Made by a program: the position numbers and the translations under genes. A DNA stretch of 64,000 bases from Manihot esculenta. Its lineage: Eukaryota > Streptophyta > Magnoliopsida > Malpighiales > Euphorbiaceae. Within the stretch, counting starts at the first letter, position 1, and each line of letters opens with the position of its first letter. Below are positions 48,695 through 61,059 of this stretch, piece after piece. The DNA is taken from the NCBI RefSeq assembly GCF_001659605.2, contig NC_035171.2, forward strand, positions 2,300,325 to 2,364,324. The letters run 5' to 3'. The notes beneath the pieces are model-generated. The model did no database searches. It was given only the letters and a program-made list of their open reading frames with translations, and was not told the DNA's origin.

Positions 48695-48715
48695 TGGGGA
48701 AGTCATCCTTGGCTC
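48695..48715 (+). promoter_or_regulatory. miR169 target site in the NF-YA 3' UTR
   Basis: The 21 bases contain GAAGTCATCCTTGGCT, which pairs with the conserved part of miR169 (CAGCCAAGGAUGACUUGCCGG family). Mismatches are confined to the ends and one base near the miRNA 3' side. It lies 59 bp after the stop codon, the usual place in NF-YA transcripts. Confidence 0.9.
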
Positions 48716-48899
48716 AGTTAATCTGCATTTTGTTTGTCTCATTGCATGCAAGCTTATTCTCAAAAACTGATGATGTGATGTGATGTGTGTGTTCATTTTG
48801 TGGTTGCAGATACATGTGAATTGAAAACTTATGGCAACTGATGTCAAATTTAAGATCATGTTTCATTTTGCTCAAACTGATGAATGTATGTTTCTCCAT

Positions 48900-49540
48900 T
48901 TCATCTTTGGTTCTAGAAGTTATCCAATCTTTTAATCTATGGAGTACAGACTACTTTTAGCAATTGGACTAAGTTACTTAAGTCAAAGTGGTCTGATTCA
49001 AAATAAGAAATGAGGGAAAAAAAAAATGAGCTGAACTGAAATCAAAATAAAAGTTGATCAGAACTAGAATTGAGATTGAGGGGGCTCGATCTTAATTCGC
49101 CATGAATATTGATTATGGCTTAATCAGACAGGTGGCAACACCATTAAAGAGATTAGAAAGCCTGGCAACACCATTAAAGACAAAGTAACAGCCACCATTA
49201 GAAAAAATAAATTCCACTAATAAAAATAAAATTGAAGGAAGAGATGACGGAGAGCACAGCCAGAAAAAATTAATGGGAGCTATGATCCTCGAACGTAGTG
49301 ATTTTCAGAGTAAGACACCACGCACTGAGCAATTCTCTTATCGAAAATTAGAGTTGAAACCCTTAGAAAAAACGTCCTCACAGAAATATTTTCCTTACCA
49401 AGGTAGTCGCTGGAAATCAAAGAAAATAAAATAACAAATCAACCATAAGAGTCGATCAATCCACGGTAAGGAAGACCCGAGAAGGATGACAGTTTCAAAA
49501 AGAAACTCTCCTCCCTAGAACCAAAAATGAGTTTTTATAT
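48900..49540. other. NF-YA downstream spacer
   Basis: About 48640-48960 is probable 3' UTR. The purine-rich sequence at 49000-49520 contains short duplications ('caacaccattaaaga' at about 49136 and 49165) but no gene. Confidence 0.4.
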
Positions 49541-49544
49541 AAAA

Positions 49545-49893
49545 ATATTTTTTTATATAAATTATTAATTAAAATATATAAAATTAAATGAATTTAAATT
49601 TTATTTAAATAATAATAATTAAATTTGTGATGAATTTAAATAATTTAAATTAATTTTTAATTAAATTTCAACCGTTCAGATATTATTAATATAATATAAA
49701 TGAAGTTTGAGTAGTTTATTTTGGGTTGATACCGTACCCGTTTATCTTCCTCTTTTAACTAGGGAGATAAAAGAATAGGTATCTAAAATATTAATAATAT
49801 TTGAATTTATTTTAAATTTAATTATTATTATTTAAATAAAATTTAGATTTGTTTAGTTTTATATATTTTAATTAATAATTTATATAAAAAATA
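49545..49893. repeat. Long inverted repeat (foldback/MITE-like)
   Basis: Arms at about 49545-49642 and 49797-49893 are near-perfect reverse complements: 'tatataaattattaattaaa' at left, 'tttaattaataatttatata' at right. About 155 bp of loop contains further matching inner arms (gatattattaatat against atattaataatatt) and a GC-richer centre. Transcription would give a long hairpin. Probably a foldback MITE; flanking duplications are not visible in this AT-rich setting. Confidence 0.72.
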
Positions 49894-50667
49894 TTATTAT
49901 TAATAATTTTTATTTAAAAAATTTAATATTTTTAAAAATTTAAATTTTTAAATAAAAACATATAATTTTTTTTATAAATATTATTATAAAATATATATTT
50001 TTATATTAAATTAATTATTTATATAAAAAACATATTCTATAAATAAAATTCAAAATCAATTCGAATTATTATTTTTTATTAAAGTTGAATTATTTTTAAA
50101 TCCGGCTATAATTATTTAAATTTATTTTATTAAAATTAATTCGAATCAAATATTAAAAAATATCCGACTCAATATCGTTTTTACTTCTAATTAAATATAA
50201 TTTTTAAATTGAAATTTTATTTAGTTGATTAACATTATATTCTTTTATATGTAGATATTAATATATTTTAAGTTCAAGCTAAATTTAATCATGATTATTT
50301 TTTTTTTAAAATGGAATTCTGATTATTTGAACTCAAAATAAATATTAATAAATTTAATCAAATCATAATTTTAAGTGTAAGTTTAAAAATTAAGAAGAAA
50401 TTAACCTAAATTTTTATTAAATCAAATCTAAAATAACTGGTGGTTGGTTTATATTCACTAATAAAATCTTAGAAATTTTGATTATTTTTCAAAGAAATAG
50501 GCACAGGATCATCTATCGGACTCCAAAACAAGATATTCAAATCCAGTTAACCCGGCGGACAAACCCAGATTCAAATCCCTAACAAAATGAAACTCCCAAA
50601 ATACCCGTGGAAGAGGCAGAAATCCCCTGTATATCCTTGCTTGGTTCAATGTTCAATCGGGGAGTGT

Positions 50668-50676
50668 GTATATATG
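50668..50676 (+). promoter_or_regulatory. TATA-like box of the Alfin-like gene
   Basis: GTATATATG lies about 130 bp before the ATG at 50808, a plausible core-promoter position. The transcription start is not proven. Confidence 0.35.
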
Positions 50677-50807
50677 TAAAAACCCTTCACAACCAAAACT
50701 CTGAATTTCTTTCCTTGTATAAAAGTTATTGACTTTTGAATTTTACAGAGACAAAAACTGTAAAAACTGAGTTTGAAATTTCAATAGAAAGAGAGATTGG
50801 AAAGGGA

Positions 50808-53337
50808 ATGGAGGGAGCAGCAGCAACAGCAGCAGGGCAGTACAACCCACGTACAGTGGAAGAAGTTTTCAAGGATTTCAAGGGCCGCAGAGGTGGTTTG
50901 GTTAAAGCTCTCACTACTGGTAAGTGCGAACTCAAATTTCTTTATCTTTTCATTTTGAGTTTGCTACCTTTGTTTGATGGAATTGTGCAGTCTTGAACTT
51001 TTCTTGGTCACTCTTCTTCTTCTTCTTCTTCTTTCTTTGAGGTGGGTCGTTCCTTTTCTCGGTTTTGGTGGTAGTAATTTGTCTCTCTTACTATGGTGGT
51101 TTTCTTTTTCTAATGGCAGTTACAGGTCATAATTTTACTTTGTTTTCAATTTTCCCGAGAAAATCGAGGGCCTTTTTTCTGGGTTGTGTTCGAGTTACTT
51201 GACCAGAATTGCTACAGGTGTAAACTGGTATTTGCTTGGCTGCTGAGAAAATTTGAGGAACTGGAAATTAGAGGAAAAGCGTGAATTACTTCTGATTCTT
51301 TCTGTTGTATTTTCTAGGAAGTAAAAAACCACTTTAAGTAGTGTAGTGTTTTTTATTATTTTGAAGTTTATTATTATTATTGTTATTTATTTTCTGAAGT
51401 GCCTCTATTTTTTTTCCCGCTTGCATAAAATCTTCTTTAATTTGAGCTAAATTTTCTTAGCTACAAATATTGAAACAAAGGTTAACTGATTGAACTGTAG
51501 TAAAGTCATCGGAGCAAGAGAGCTTTTTGTTCATTGAAATTAGGGAATGCGCTTGTTTCAAGAGTGATATTTATTTTCGGTTTTGTTCTTGCAGATGTTG
51601 AAGAGTTCTATCGGCAATGTGATCCGGGTAAGATAGGGTTCTTTTCTTCTTCTTTTTTTCCGTCACAATTCTCAGTTTCATTTGATTGAGCTCTCTTGAG
51701 TTGAAACAATTAATTTCCTGGGAAGAAAAAAACTTGAACAATGATAAACTTTTTGATTAGGCATCACCTCTAGAACTTGAATTATTGCGGGCTTTTTCTT
51801 CTTTGCATGTTATGATCATTCCTGTCACAGTTCTCAATTTCATTTGATTCAGCGCTCTTGAGTTGAAAGAATTAATTTCCTTGGGGAAGAAAAACACTTG
51901 AATACTGATAAACTGTTTGTTTAGGCATTACCTCTAGAACTTTTGCATCAAAGTTTCTTATTCCATTGTCCTGGAGTAGATTTTATCTGTGTGGTTTTTC
52001 CCACTTTTCAAATGAGGAACATTTAATAACTACTGTTATGGTGATTGTAACTGGTCTATGTATGTTTTACATCCAGAGAAGGAGAATCTGTGCTTGTATG
52101 GCTTTCCTAGTGAACAATGGGAAGTCAGTTTACCTGCTGAAGAAGTGCCTCCAGAGCTTCCTGAGCCTGCACTTGGCATTAACTTCGCAAGAGATGGCAT
52201 GCAGGAAAAGGACTGGTTATCCTTGGTGGCTGTCCATAGTGATGCGTGGCTGCTTTCTGTGGCCTTCTATTTTGGTGCTAGATTTGGGTTTGATAAAGCT
52301 GACAGGTATATTTGTAATAAAATTGAATGACTAGATCTGTTGCTTTTATGCTATCAACATGATCATCTGACTTATTGCTTGTCTAATTATGGATGATTTT
52401 TCTAGAAAACCATCTGTATCTTCAGCATGGATAGAACATAAAAATAAACAAACTAACAAATATTCATTTTGATCTTGAAGTAGGTGATCACTCTGATATT
52501 AAATTAGTTAACTTTTACAATGCAGCAGCATAGACCTTTATGATAAGTCATTACAATTTCATCTCAATTGTGATACAGGAAGCGACTTTTCAATATGATA
52601 AATGATGTCCCGACAGTATATGAAGTTGTGACGGGTGCTGATAAGAAACAAGCAAAGTCTGTAGCCAATCACAATAGCAACAAATCCAAGTCAAACTCTA
52701 AAGTGGTAAAGAAGGCATTCTCATAATACTTTGGTTTACCCCTTGGAGTGTTAATATAGTGAATCTTGTTGCTAAAGGACCACCAATATGCAACTCTGTT
52801 TCTCAGAGTATGGATTTTTTGACTGGAAAACAGTAGCATAGAACAGTTTTTGACTGGACGAATCCAGTCGAACTGTTTAGCCCTAAAAGGAGTTAGGTAG
52901 ACAAATAGCTTCTAGTCTATGTTAAGTAAATATATATGTTCGTTCACTTATCTTTCAAAATGAGGCAACCATTGAAAATTTATTTAGTTCCGTGGCTTAT
53001 GTATATGCTAGATGTCTAAAACAAGGAAAATTAACTAATACTAGATGTTTTTTTTTGTTTCTTGGGTGGTAAGCAGCGAGAATCTCAGGGAAAGTACTCA
53101 AAAGCACCACAGCCGAAGGATGAAGATGAGGGCGTAGATGAAGAAGAGGAGGAGCATGGGGAGACATTATGTGGTGCATGTGGTGAGAACTATGCATCTG
53201 ATGAATTCTGGATTTGCTGTGACATCTGTGAGAAGTGGTTCCATGGAAAGTGTGTGAAGATCACCCCTGCTAGAGCTGAGCATATTAAGCAGTACAAGTG
53301 CCCATCCTGCAGTAACAAGAGAGCTCGCCCTGCATAG
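50808..53337 (+). CDS. AL: Alfin-like PHD-finger protein (complete)
   Basis: Five coding exons: 50808-50919, 51595-51627, 52077-52305, 52579-52705 and 53077-53337. The frame is intact for 253 residues, the standard length. The N-terminal Alfin domain (about 12-140) has [39 protein letters not shown] and the [20 protein letters not shown] block. A Ser/Lys-rich linker and an acidic stretch ([13 protein letters not shown]) come next. The C-terminal PHD finger is C4HC3: C199, C202, C215, C218, H223, C226, C242 and C245, with the aromatic-cage residue W221. These nuclear proteins read H3K4me3 through the PHD finger and link to Polycomb and stress-response control. Which AL paralogue it is cannot be said from the sequence alone. 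Upstream codons before ATG 50808 lie in the leader; an in-frame upstream ATG at 50736 is less likely. Confidence 0.95.
51012..51036. repeat. CTT microsatellite in Alfin-like intron 1
   Basis: A run of about seven CTT units lies inside the first intron. Confidence 0.75.
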
Positions 53338-53568
53338 GGATCAGGCCTGTGGTTCTTTGCCTTTGAATTCTCGTTTGGTGAACTCCTAATTGACTTGTTA
53401 ATCTGTTCCTCTCTTGGATCTTTTATTAATGCAGTGTGTTAGTGGGTAGAGCAAGTGTACTTTTATCTGGTAGTTTCCAATATGTGTAGCTGTAGTTCAT
53501 GTAGGATTTTTTTAAGTTGGAAACTCCTCATTCTCTCTTCCAATTTACTAGGAAATATCTTTTCAATG

Positions 53569-53572
<4 letters not shown>

Positions 53573-53604
<32 letters not shown>
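53573..53604. repeat. (TA)16 microsatellite
   Basis: Sixteen perfect TA units lie about 235 bp after the Alfin-like stop codon, just beyond the likely 3' UTR. Confidence 0.9.
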
Positions 53605-53608
<4 letters not shown>

Positions 53609-54332
53609 CAAAAATGTATCATATAGTTCAATACAAATTAAATAAGAGATTAAAATTAAAATGTGTAAAATTGCATAATATATATTTTTTTTGTCGTATA
53701 TATAAACTAGTAGAGGTGTTTGTGTTGTATTTATCACATTTGCTCAAATGGGTCCATACACCAACCATTTCTTTGAAACTGTGTTTTCAAAGAAACAAAG
53801 AACAGACATTGACATGTATGTAATTGCAATTCAGCAATTAGATGAGGAGACAGAGGGCATCATGGATTTATTTAACAATACATACCTTTTTTACCCTATA
53901 CAACTGGACAAAGTGGAAGGCGCCTTCTTCTTCAGCTGATTGGGAATAGGTTTAGCTTCTGGTCTTGGATTTGTTGAGCTTGTGGGCTACCACAATAATT
54001 AGCTTCAACATGCTTTTGATAGCTTTCTGCGGATAATGAATTACCTTAAGTGGAGACACTTGTGTTCTCTCACTTCACCTACCCAAGCTAAAGAAGTCTA
54101 TTGCTATATATAAATAAAATTTTGTTTAATTAGGGTAATTTTACTAAAAACACTAAAAAATTTCAAATTTTTAACAAAGTGATTTTTTTTTTACTTCTTG
54201 AAAATTAAATTGCTTCTAGAAAATAAGTTAATTTTTCTAATTCGGTTAAATTGTTTTTTATTGGGTATTTTATTTTAAGAAATAATTCATTTGAAATGAA
54301 TAAAATTAAATTTATCAAATTATTATTTATAT
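53605..54332. other. Spacer
   Basis: No supported gene. Short frames at 53740-53940 have no family features. Confidence 0.4.
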
Positions 54333-54405
54333 TTTTGGAAGGAGGGGAAAGCCATTATATTATCAAACGAGGCCAATAAATTCTTAATACATCTGCATCC
54401 AGCAG

Positions 54406-54859
54406 TTGGGGTGAGTATCTAGCTTGGGTTTAAAATTAAACTGAACCGATTGGAAATTAAAATTTTAGTATTTATGAAAATCAAATCGAATTAATTTTAA
54501 TTAGAAACTGAATCGAATCGAATCGATCTGATTCAGTTCGATTCAGTTTGGTTTGATTAATTTCAATTTTTAATAAATTTTTTATTTTTTATACTTTATT
54601 TTTTGTATTTTAAAATTTAATTAAAATATTTTAATATTAATATGATTTAATTTTTCTATATGATTAAAAATAACATATTATTATTACTAATTGGTTCGGT
54701 TTTTTTAATTTTTTTCTGATTAAAACCGAACCGAACCAAAATAATCGAAAATTTTAAAATTAAAAATCAAATCGAAATAAATAAAAAACTGAATCGAATT
54801 TTTAAATTAATTTGATTCGATCGGTTTTTTTTATTTGAACCGAACACTGCTTACCTCTA
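54406..54859. mobile_element. hAT-like MITE copy E, in the LINE 3' tail
   Basis: The ends TTGGGGTGAG and the complement of CTTACCTCTA form short inverted repeats. The identical flanks TCCAGCAG (54398-54405 and 54860-54867) are a perfect 8-bp target duplication, the hAT hallmark. No coding capacity; 454 bp. Confidence 0.85.
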
Positions 54860-54935
54860 TCCAGCAGCCATTTGATATCACTATTTGGTATATTTAACCA
54901 AATAATGTTATAGTAATAGAAAACTTGGTAGTAAG

Positions 54936-55365
54936 TAGGGGTGAGCATTCGATCGATTTGGTTCAAAATCGAATCAAACCGAATAAATCGAAAATGAAAA
55001 TTTTAGTATTAATAAAAATTGAACCGAACTGATTTTCATTAGAAATTGAATTGAACCGAATCAGTCTGATTCGATTCGATTCAGTTCAATTTGATGGATT
55101 TAAATTTTAATATTTTTTTATATTTTTTATACTTTATTTTAGTATTTTAAAATTTAATTAAAATATTTTACCTTTAATATGATCTAATCTCTCTATATTA
55201 TTAAAAATAATATAATATTATCACTAATCGATTCGGTTCGATTTTTTTCAGTTTTTTCTGATCAAAATCGAACCGAATCGAAATGAATAAAAAATCAAAT
55301 TGAATTTTTAAATTAATTCGGTTCGGTCTATTTTATCGATTTGAACCGAATACTGCTCAACTCGA
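54936..55365. mobile_element. hAT-like MITE copy F, in the LINE RNase H 3' end
   Basis: Starts TAGGGGTGAGCATTCG and ends with the complement TGCTCAACTCGA. The flanks GTAGTAAG (54928-54935) and GTAGCAAG (55366-55373) match at 7 of 8 bases. The insertion interrupts the LINE RNase H frame just after ..RVADSLAT. Confidence 0.82.
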
Positions 55366-55610
55366 GTAGCAAGGCTATCAGCTACCCTGTTTGCTTCTTG
55401 AAAAACTTTCACCACTTCAATGTCCCACTCCCTCTTTAGCAACTCTATTATATTCTTCACTAAGTTGTTTGTAACACGGAATGCAGCTTCTCCTCGGCCG
55501 GAAATGATGTCCATTGCAACCGAACAATCTGTTTGAATCAGCACCTTCCTCCAGCCTCTATCCCAAACTATTCTCAAAGCACTTAAAATACTCCACAGTT
55601 CAGCTTCCAA
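55308..55610 (-). pseudogene. RNase H fragment of the LINE
   Basis: The residues WSILSALRIVWDRG, IQTDCSVAMDI and NRVADSLAT are the plant LINE RNase H (RVT_3) pattern with the catalytic Asp in TDCS. The last 19 codons of the open frame are read out of the inserted MITE and are not native. Confidence 0.85.
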
Positions 55611-56949
55611 AAGACCACATACCCCAAAGCAAGCTTAAAACCACCCATCCAACGACCCATATGATCATAGACAACACCTGCACAACCCACAGCTCCTCCC
55701 TGACACTCCCATCTGTGTTACATTAAGTGTGTGACAGAATCATTACCAATTCCTACTTTCTTATTCCATGCATTTTGTAATTCTTTAGCTTCATTCAAAA
55801 TGAAATCAGCAGAAAGCATAGGAATAACCTCTCCAGGATTAAAAACTCGAGAATTTCAATGCTTCCATATCCACAAATTATGAATAAGATGTCCCATGCC
55901 ACTCCATTGAATTTGCCATCGAAAATCTGCAGATTTGAGGTCAACCAATCGACCACATTATCAACCCTATAAAAATCCTCATTCAACCGACTCACTTCAA
56001 ATTTATCCCAGACTTGTTTCGCAAAAAAGCAGTCTCTTAAAGTATGGAAGGTTGTTTCTGCTGACAAGAGACAAAGCCCACATGTATCAATATTTGTGAA
56101 AGTTCTCATTTTCCTCTCAACATTACTCATAACTTTGCCATGAGCAACTCCCCACAGAAAAACTCTCATACATTCAGTTCCTCTAACCTTCCATATGAGC
56201 TTCCGTATTAGTTGGTTAGAATCTCTTTATTGATTAGTTAAGACCTCATAACCCGATTTAACTGAATAAATACCTGAAGGTGTCTTGCTCCAGACATGCT
56301 ATCCCAATCTGAAACTATGTCCGAAAGAACCACTGATAGTAAAAATTTGAGCACATAATTCGGGAGATAACGACGTAGTTCCATCCAATTCCACCATTCT
56401 CCATTAATCCAAAAGCTTCTAACATTCACTGTAATATTAATCTAGGACACATGCACTGTAATATGATTGATTAATGGTCCAATAGATAACCAATTATCTA
56501 TCCAAAATAAAATAAAAACCCTTGAGACTACATTGTTACACACTGCCTTTCGTAACTGCTCTAAACCATGACATAAAGCTTTCCAGTTCATCGATGCTCC
56601 ATTTTTCATTGTAACATTCCAGCCCCGAGTACTTGTTGAATAAGCATTTCGTCCAAAAGGAATCATGATCCATCATGGCCTGCCAAGCCAACTTCCCAAC
56701 CATAGCCTGCCACCTAGCTTCTTAAACTTTATAACTGTGTCCCAATTAACTAAGTGAAACTTCCTTGCCTCCGACCTACCATGCCATAAAAAATCACGGC
56801 AAATTTTCTCCATTTCTTTACAAACCGAAATAGGTAGAACAATTGTTTGCATAAAAAAAAAATAGGGATAGCATTTAATACTAACTTTATCAAAGTTATC
56901 CTACCCGCCTTTGACAATACAGAAGCTCTCCATCCCTACAACTGAATTC

Positions 56950-57815
56950 TCATCTTATCCAAAACCTCTTTATACGAATTATGAGTAGTTCTTGCAGAAA
57001 TCGAAGGGACCCCAGATATCTCCCCAAATTGTCCACTTTTACCATCCTGAACATTGACACCAACGAATTTGTCAGGCTAGTATCAACGTTAGGAGACACA
57101 TACAGAGAAGACTTTGAGAAGTTGATACGTTGCCCAAATGCAAGAGAAAAACAATTAAGAATTTGCATAATAATACTTAATTGCTCAATCAAGGCTTCCA
57201 CAAATAATACCATATCATCTGTGAACATAAGATGAGACACAAAGGGACCTCTTATCGACAACGGCACAGGATTCCACTTCCTGTCATTCACCGAAGCCCA
57301 TATCATATTGATCAATTGCTCAATATATAAAACAAATAAGGGGACAAAGCATCCCCTTGTCTTACTCCACGAGTTGGACTAAAGCTCTCTAGTTTCTATC
57401 CATTCCACAAAATTCTCATAGAAGTTGAATTGACACACTTCATAATATTTGAAACCCATAAATCCGAAAAACCCGACTTAACCAATACCTGTTCAATGAA
57501 ATCCCATTGTAACCTATCATATGCCTTCTATAAATCGATCTTCAAAGCCATAAATCCTTTGCACTCTGTTGTTTTATTCATACTATGAATAACCTCTTAG
57601 TAGATAACAATATTATTAATAATTTGTCGATCATGAACAAAACTACATTGTTCCTGACCAACCAACTTCGGCATAACATCCTTCAACATGTTAACCCTAG
57701 TCTTTGTTATAAGCTTATACAATATATTGCATAAACTTATGGGTCGAAACTGAGCAATAGAAGTCGGATGCTCCACCTTAGGAATGAGTATAATCAATGT
57801 TGAATTTAGCCCCAT
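56950..57815 (-). pseudogene. Reverse transcriptase remnants of the LINE
   Basis: Two out-of-frame pieces. The upstream piece has LIILIPKVEHPTSIAQFRPI and VGQEQCSFVHDRQI (normally Q..F...R). The downstream piece has FTDDMVLF, the altered catalytic box, and INFSKSSLYVSPNV. Stops lie between them. Confidence 0.85.
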
Positions 57816-60800
57816 CTACAAAGAATTACCATGAAGGACCACACTATAAAATCATATACATCCTAACCCAACACACTCCAAGTACGCTGGAAAAAACCAG
57901 TGATATAGCCATCTTCACCAGCTACTTTATGCGAAGTCATCTTCACCAGCAACTTTATGTGGAGCCATCTGAAACAAAGCTTTGGCAATCTCTTCATTAG
58001 CAAATGGTTTCTCCAAATCGGCCCTCATATCCTCAAACACTCTTGAACAAGAAACACTATTCAATACAGAAAAGGAGGGTTCAGTCTCCGCAGAAAAGAG
58101 TCATTTATAATATTTGAGAACTAAGTCCTAGAGAAGAGCATCACCAGTAATCCAACGACCTTCTAGATCTTGTAGTGCCGTTATTGCCTTTTTCTTTCCC
58201 TTTACTTTGGCGGCTAAATGGTAATACTTAGTATTTCTCTCTCCAGAAATAATCCAATCTTGCTTAGAGCATTGGAACTAGAATAATTCTTCCTACTGTA
58301 GAATAACTTTAAGCTATTTTCTTAATACATCCTCAAGCCTTACTAAATTAGAGGCCCTACCCCTAGTAAAAAGAATACGTTGCATATTGCCAATATGTAT
58401 AAGGAGTATGTTCTTTTGCTAAAAAATATTACTAAATTCCTCTTATTCCACTTTTTAAATCCTTTTTGCAAAAGATCAAGGTTCTGCCATAACCCATTAG
58501 ACTGACCCCACAAACTCCGAACCGAACTCAAAAACCTGGGATGAGCAAACCATGCCGCTTGACAATTGAAAAGAATCACTTCTCACAAACATTTGCTTAG
58601 TCACTTCAAGCACTAAGGGATAATGATCCGAGTGAAATTTTGGAGGATGGATGATTCTAGCATCAGAAAGCCTCACCTTTCAATTAGAGGAACAAACCCC
58701 TCTATCTAATCGACCCATTTTATAGATGCTAGCTTCATTACCACGGCTCCAAGTAAAAGGAATGGCTTCAAATCCAACATCATTTAAAGCTGAATCAAAA
58801 AGCCAATTTTGAAAGTCCCTAGATCCAATAGCATTAAAAGACCGATAACCAGCTTGCTCTTCCTCCGAGATTACTGCATTGAAATCTCCTAAAACAACCC
58901 ACTCCTCTCCAGCATTCAGATTAGTAATCTTTAAATCCTCCCATAAATAACTCCTTAGAGCATTATTGGGACTTCCATACACAAAATTTACAACTCAAGG
59001 AATTCCCTCGGAAAGAGTAACTTTACAAGTAACAAATTGTGAATGGGTTGCCAAAATATCCATGACAAAGCCATTATCATTCCAACAAATCCAAATATCA
59101 CCACTAAAACTAAAAGCCTTAATCCTAATCCAATGATCAAATTCGAGCTTCTTACAAGTATTGTCAGCTTAGGACCCAAAAACACGAGTTTCCATTAAGG
59201 CTAATACATCAGGTTTATAACGCCTCCTATAATCTTTAAGTGCCCTTCGAAAATCAGATGATACAACACCTTGACAATTTCAAAATAAAATTATCATAAA
59301 ATAATTAAAAAAGAAAAGGAAAAACCGATCATCAACTAGAAATCGACTTAGTTCCATAAAGAGGCGAACTAAGCAATATCAACTTCTCATAAGATCACTT
59401 GGAGGATCAACGCCTTCCCTACCATCACCATTTGTAGTGCCATTAAAAGCATCTATAAATGTTCGAGCCACAAGTAGAATAATATCGATATTATCTCCTC
59501 CTATTAAGTTATTATCTAGAGTAGTAGGATAGGAAATTGCTGGTTATAATGATCAACTAATCTTTGGTCAAGATTATCAAAATTAACAATGCCAACCCTC
59601 TCATTATTATGGGTCACAACCCATTTATTAACCCATCTGACCCCTTATGACCACTAACTATCACATGCTCATTTTTTGCCACAGCTTGTCTCAGTCCATT
59701 AGGCAAATTTCTTCATCCCTCCAAATTAACTGCAGTATTCGAAGAATAAGGAATATCCCTCATAGAAGTAGCACCCTTTGTTCTAGGAGTAAGATTTGTC
59801 TTACTCACCTTAATGTTATTCACCCTTACACCCTTTTCTTTAGGCCCACTTTTACTAGTAGCCAACCCAATTGTTGCAAGGGAAAAGTTATGCACATGAT
59901 TGGCATTATTAATAATATCAACTGAATCTTCCTCATGCAAATCATTTAAGGAATGAAACTTATTCCTTCCTGTCTCTAAATTAGCATTATCCCAATTTTC
60001 TTGCTGATTAGAATAATCTTTCCAATTCGGTTGCCTTCCTTATCATGCGGGTTTCTTTTTTTCTCCTTGCGAGCAATCATCCACCCTCCATAATCCTCCA
60101 ATATTTCTCGATTGATATCCTCAAATCTCGAAGCACTTTCCTTCTCAATCCCTGCCTCCTCTGCACACCGACCCACCCCAACTTCCCGAGTATTATCATT
60201 GGCATAATTTCTCACTGGACGGTGATCGAAAACATGACCAAATTTTTCACATTTAAAACAAATCATGTGAAGCCCCTCATACTCAATCCGTCTAACTCTC
60301 TTCTGTCTAACTCTCTTCTGCAGCTTAAATTTTGAAAGGAATGGCTTATAAAGATCAACTTCCACACACATTCTTGCAAAATGGCCCCTAGTAACAAGAC
60401 TAGTCTTAATATCAACTTTAAAAGGTTTACCCACTTTAGCTCCAATCTTCATAAGAAAACTATTATCATAATACTCTATTGGTAAATAAGGGAGACAAAT
60501 CCACACCATAAAAGTATCAATGGTGGCTTCAAAGGGGTCAAAATCAGGTACTATCCGTGGACCATAAGGTAATGATCCGCAATAATCCATGGACCCTCCT
60601 CAAGAGCATGACTATAATTGTATGCAATATTAAACTTAACAAGATAATAATCATTCTCAATCGAAATGACTTCAATAGGAGACATAGGTTTCCACATTTC
60701 CTTAATTCTCTTCTCTAAATAGGTATACCCTATCGTTCTACCCATTAGTTTAATAATTAGGACACGATTTCAAGACTTGTGGAGCCGCCTTCTTATGCAC

Positions 60801-60942
60801 CTCCATATTATTAGGGACCATCGACTCCTTCCCCACACTACCATGGATTAACATGTCTCGAAACGATGGTAGCACACTAAAATCCCTAGTTTGACCTTCT
60901 CCATATCCTCTGTAGCAGCATTCAATGAGATAACACCATAAT

Positions 60943-61034
60943 GCTCTTTTCATTTCTTTCTAGTGCTCCGGTAAACGCAATCATATTCTGCTCTTTTCAT
61001 CTCTTTATAGTGTCCGATAAACGCGATCATCTTC
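60943..61034. repeat. 47-bp tandem pair at the LINE 5' end
   Basis: 'gctcttttcat.tcttt.tagtg..ccg.taaacgc.atcat' occurs twice with a 47-bp offset (60943 and 60990). It lies just upstream of the first LINE frame and may be part of its 5' leader. Confidence 0.7.
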
Positions 61035-61059
61035 TTCCATGGAAAGAAGTTGACCATTA

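Larger units (their letters stand above)
54333..61034 (-). mobile_element. Decayed L1-type LINE with RNase H
   Basis: Read on the minus strand from about 61034 down. ORF1-like: DUF4283 segment (60551-60745, ..EEGPWIIADHYLMVHG) and a zinc-knuckle segment (59976-60590, CFKCEKFGHVFDHRP, last Cys lost). Next, endonuclease pieces (58680-59185, GDFNAVISEEE; PFTWSRG). Reverse transcriptase pieces follow: 57597-57815 (FRPISLCNILYKLITK) and 56950-57315 (LMFTDDMVLF, the FADD box with Ala to Thr). Then zf-RVT (55795-56169) and RNase H (55308-55610, MEAELWSILSALRIVWDRGW.., NRVADSLAT). Many stops and frameshifts break the frames, so it is dead. The 3' tail continues past two MITE insertions to 'aatggctttcccctccttcc' plus A's on the minus strand, ending near 54333. 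The 5' limit is approximate. Confidence 0.85.

Noticed and set aside
48317..48721. 134-codon open frame overlapping the last NF-YA exon
   Set aside because: It is a shadow in another frame of the NF-YA exon and its 3' UTR.
56950..60953. Calling the RT/endonuclease frames intact genes
   Set aside because: Stops and frameshifts break every domain and catalytic motifs are altered (FTDD, lost zinc-knuckle Cys), so they are listed as remnants of one dead LINE.
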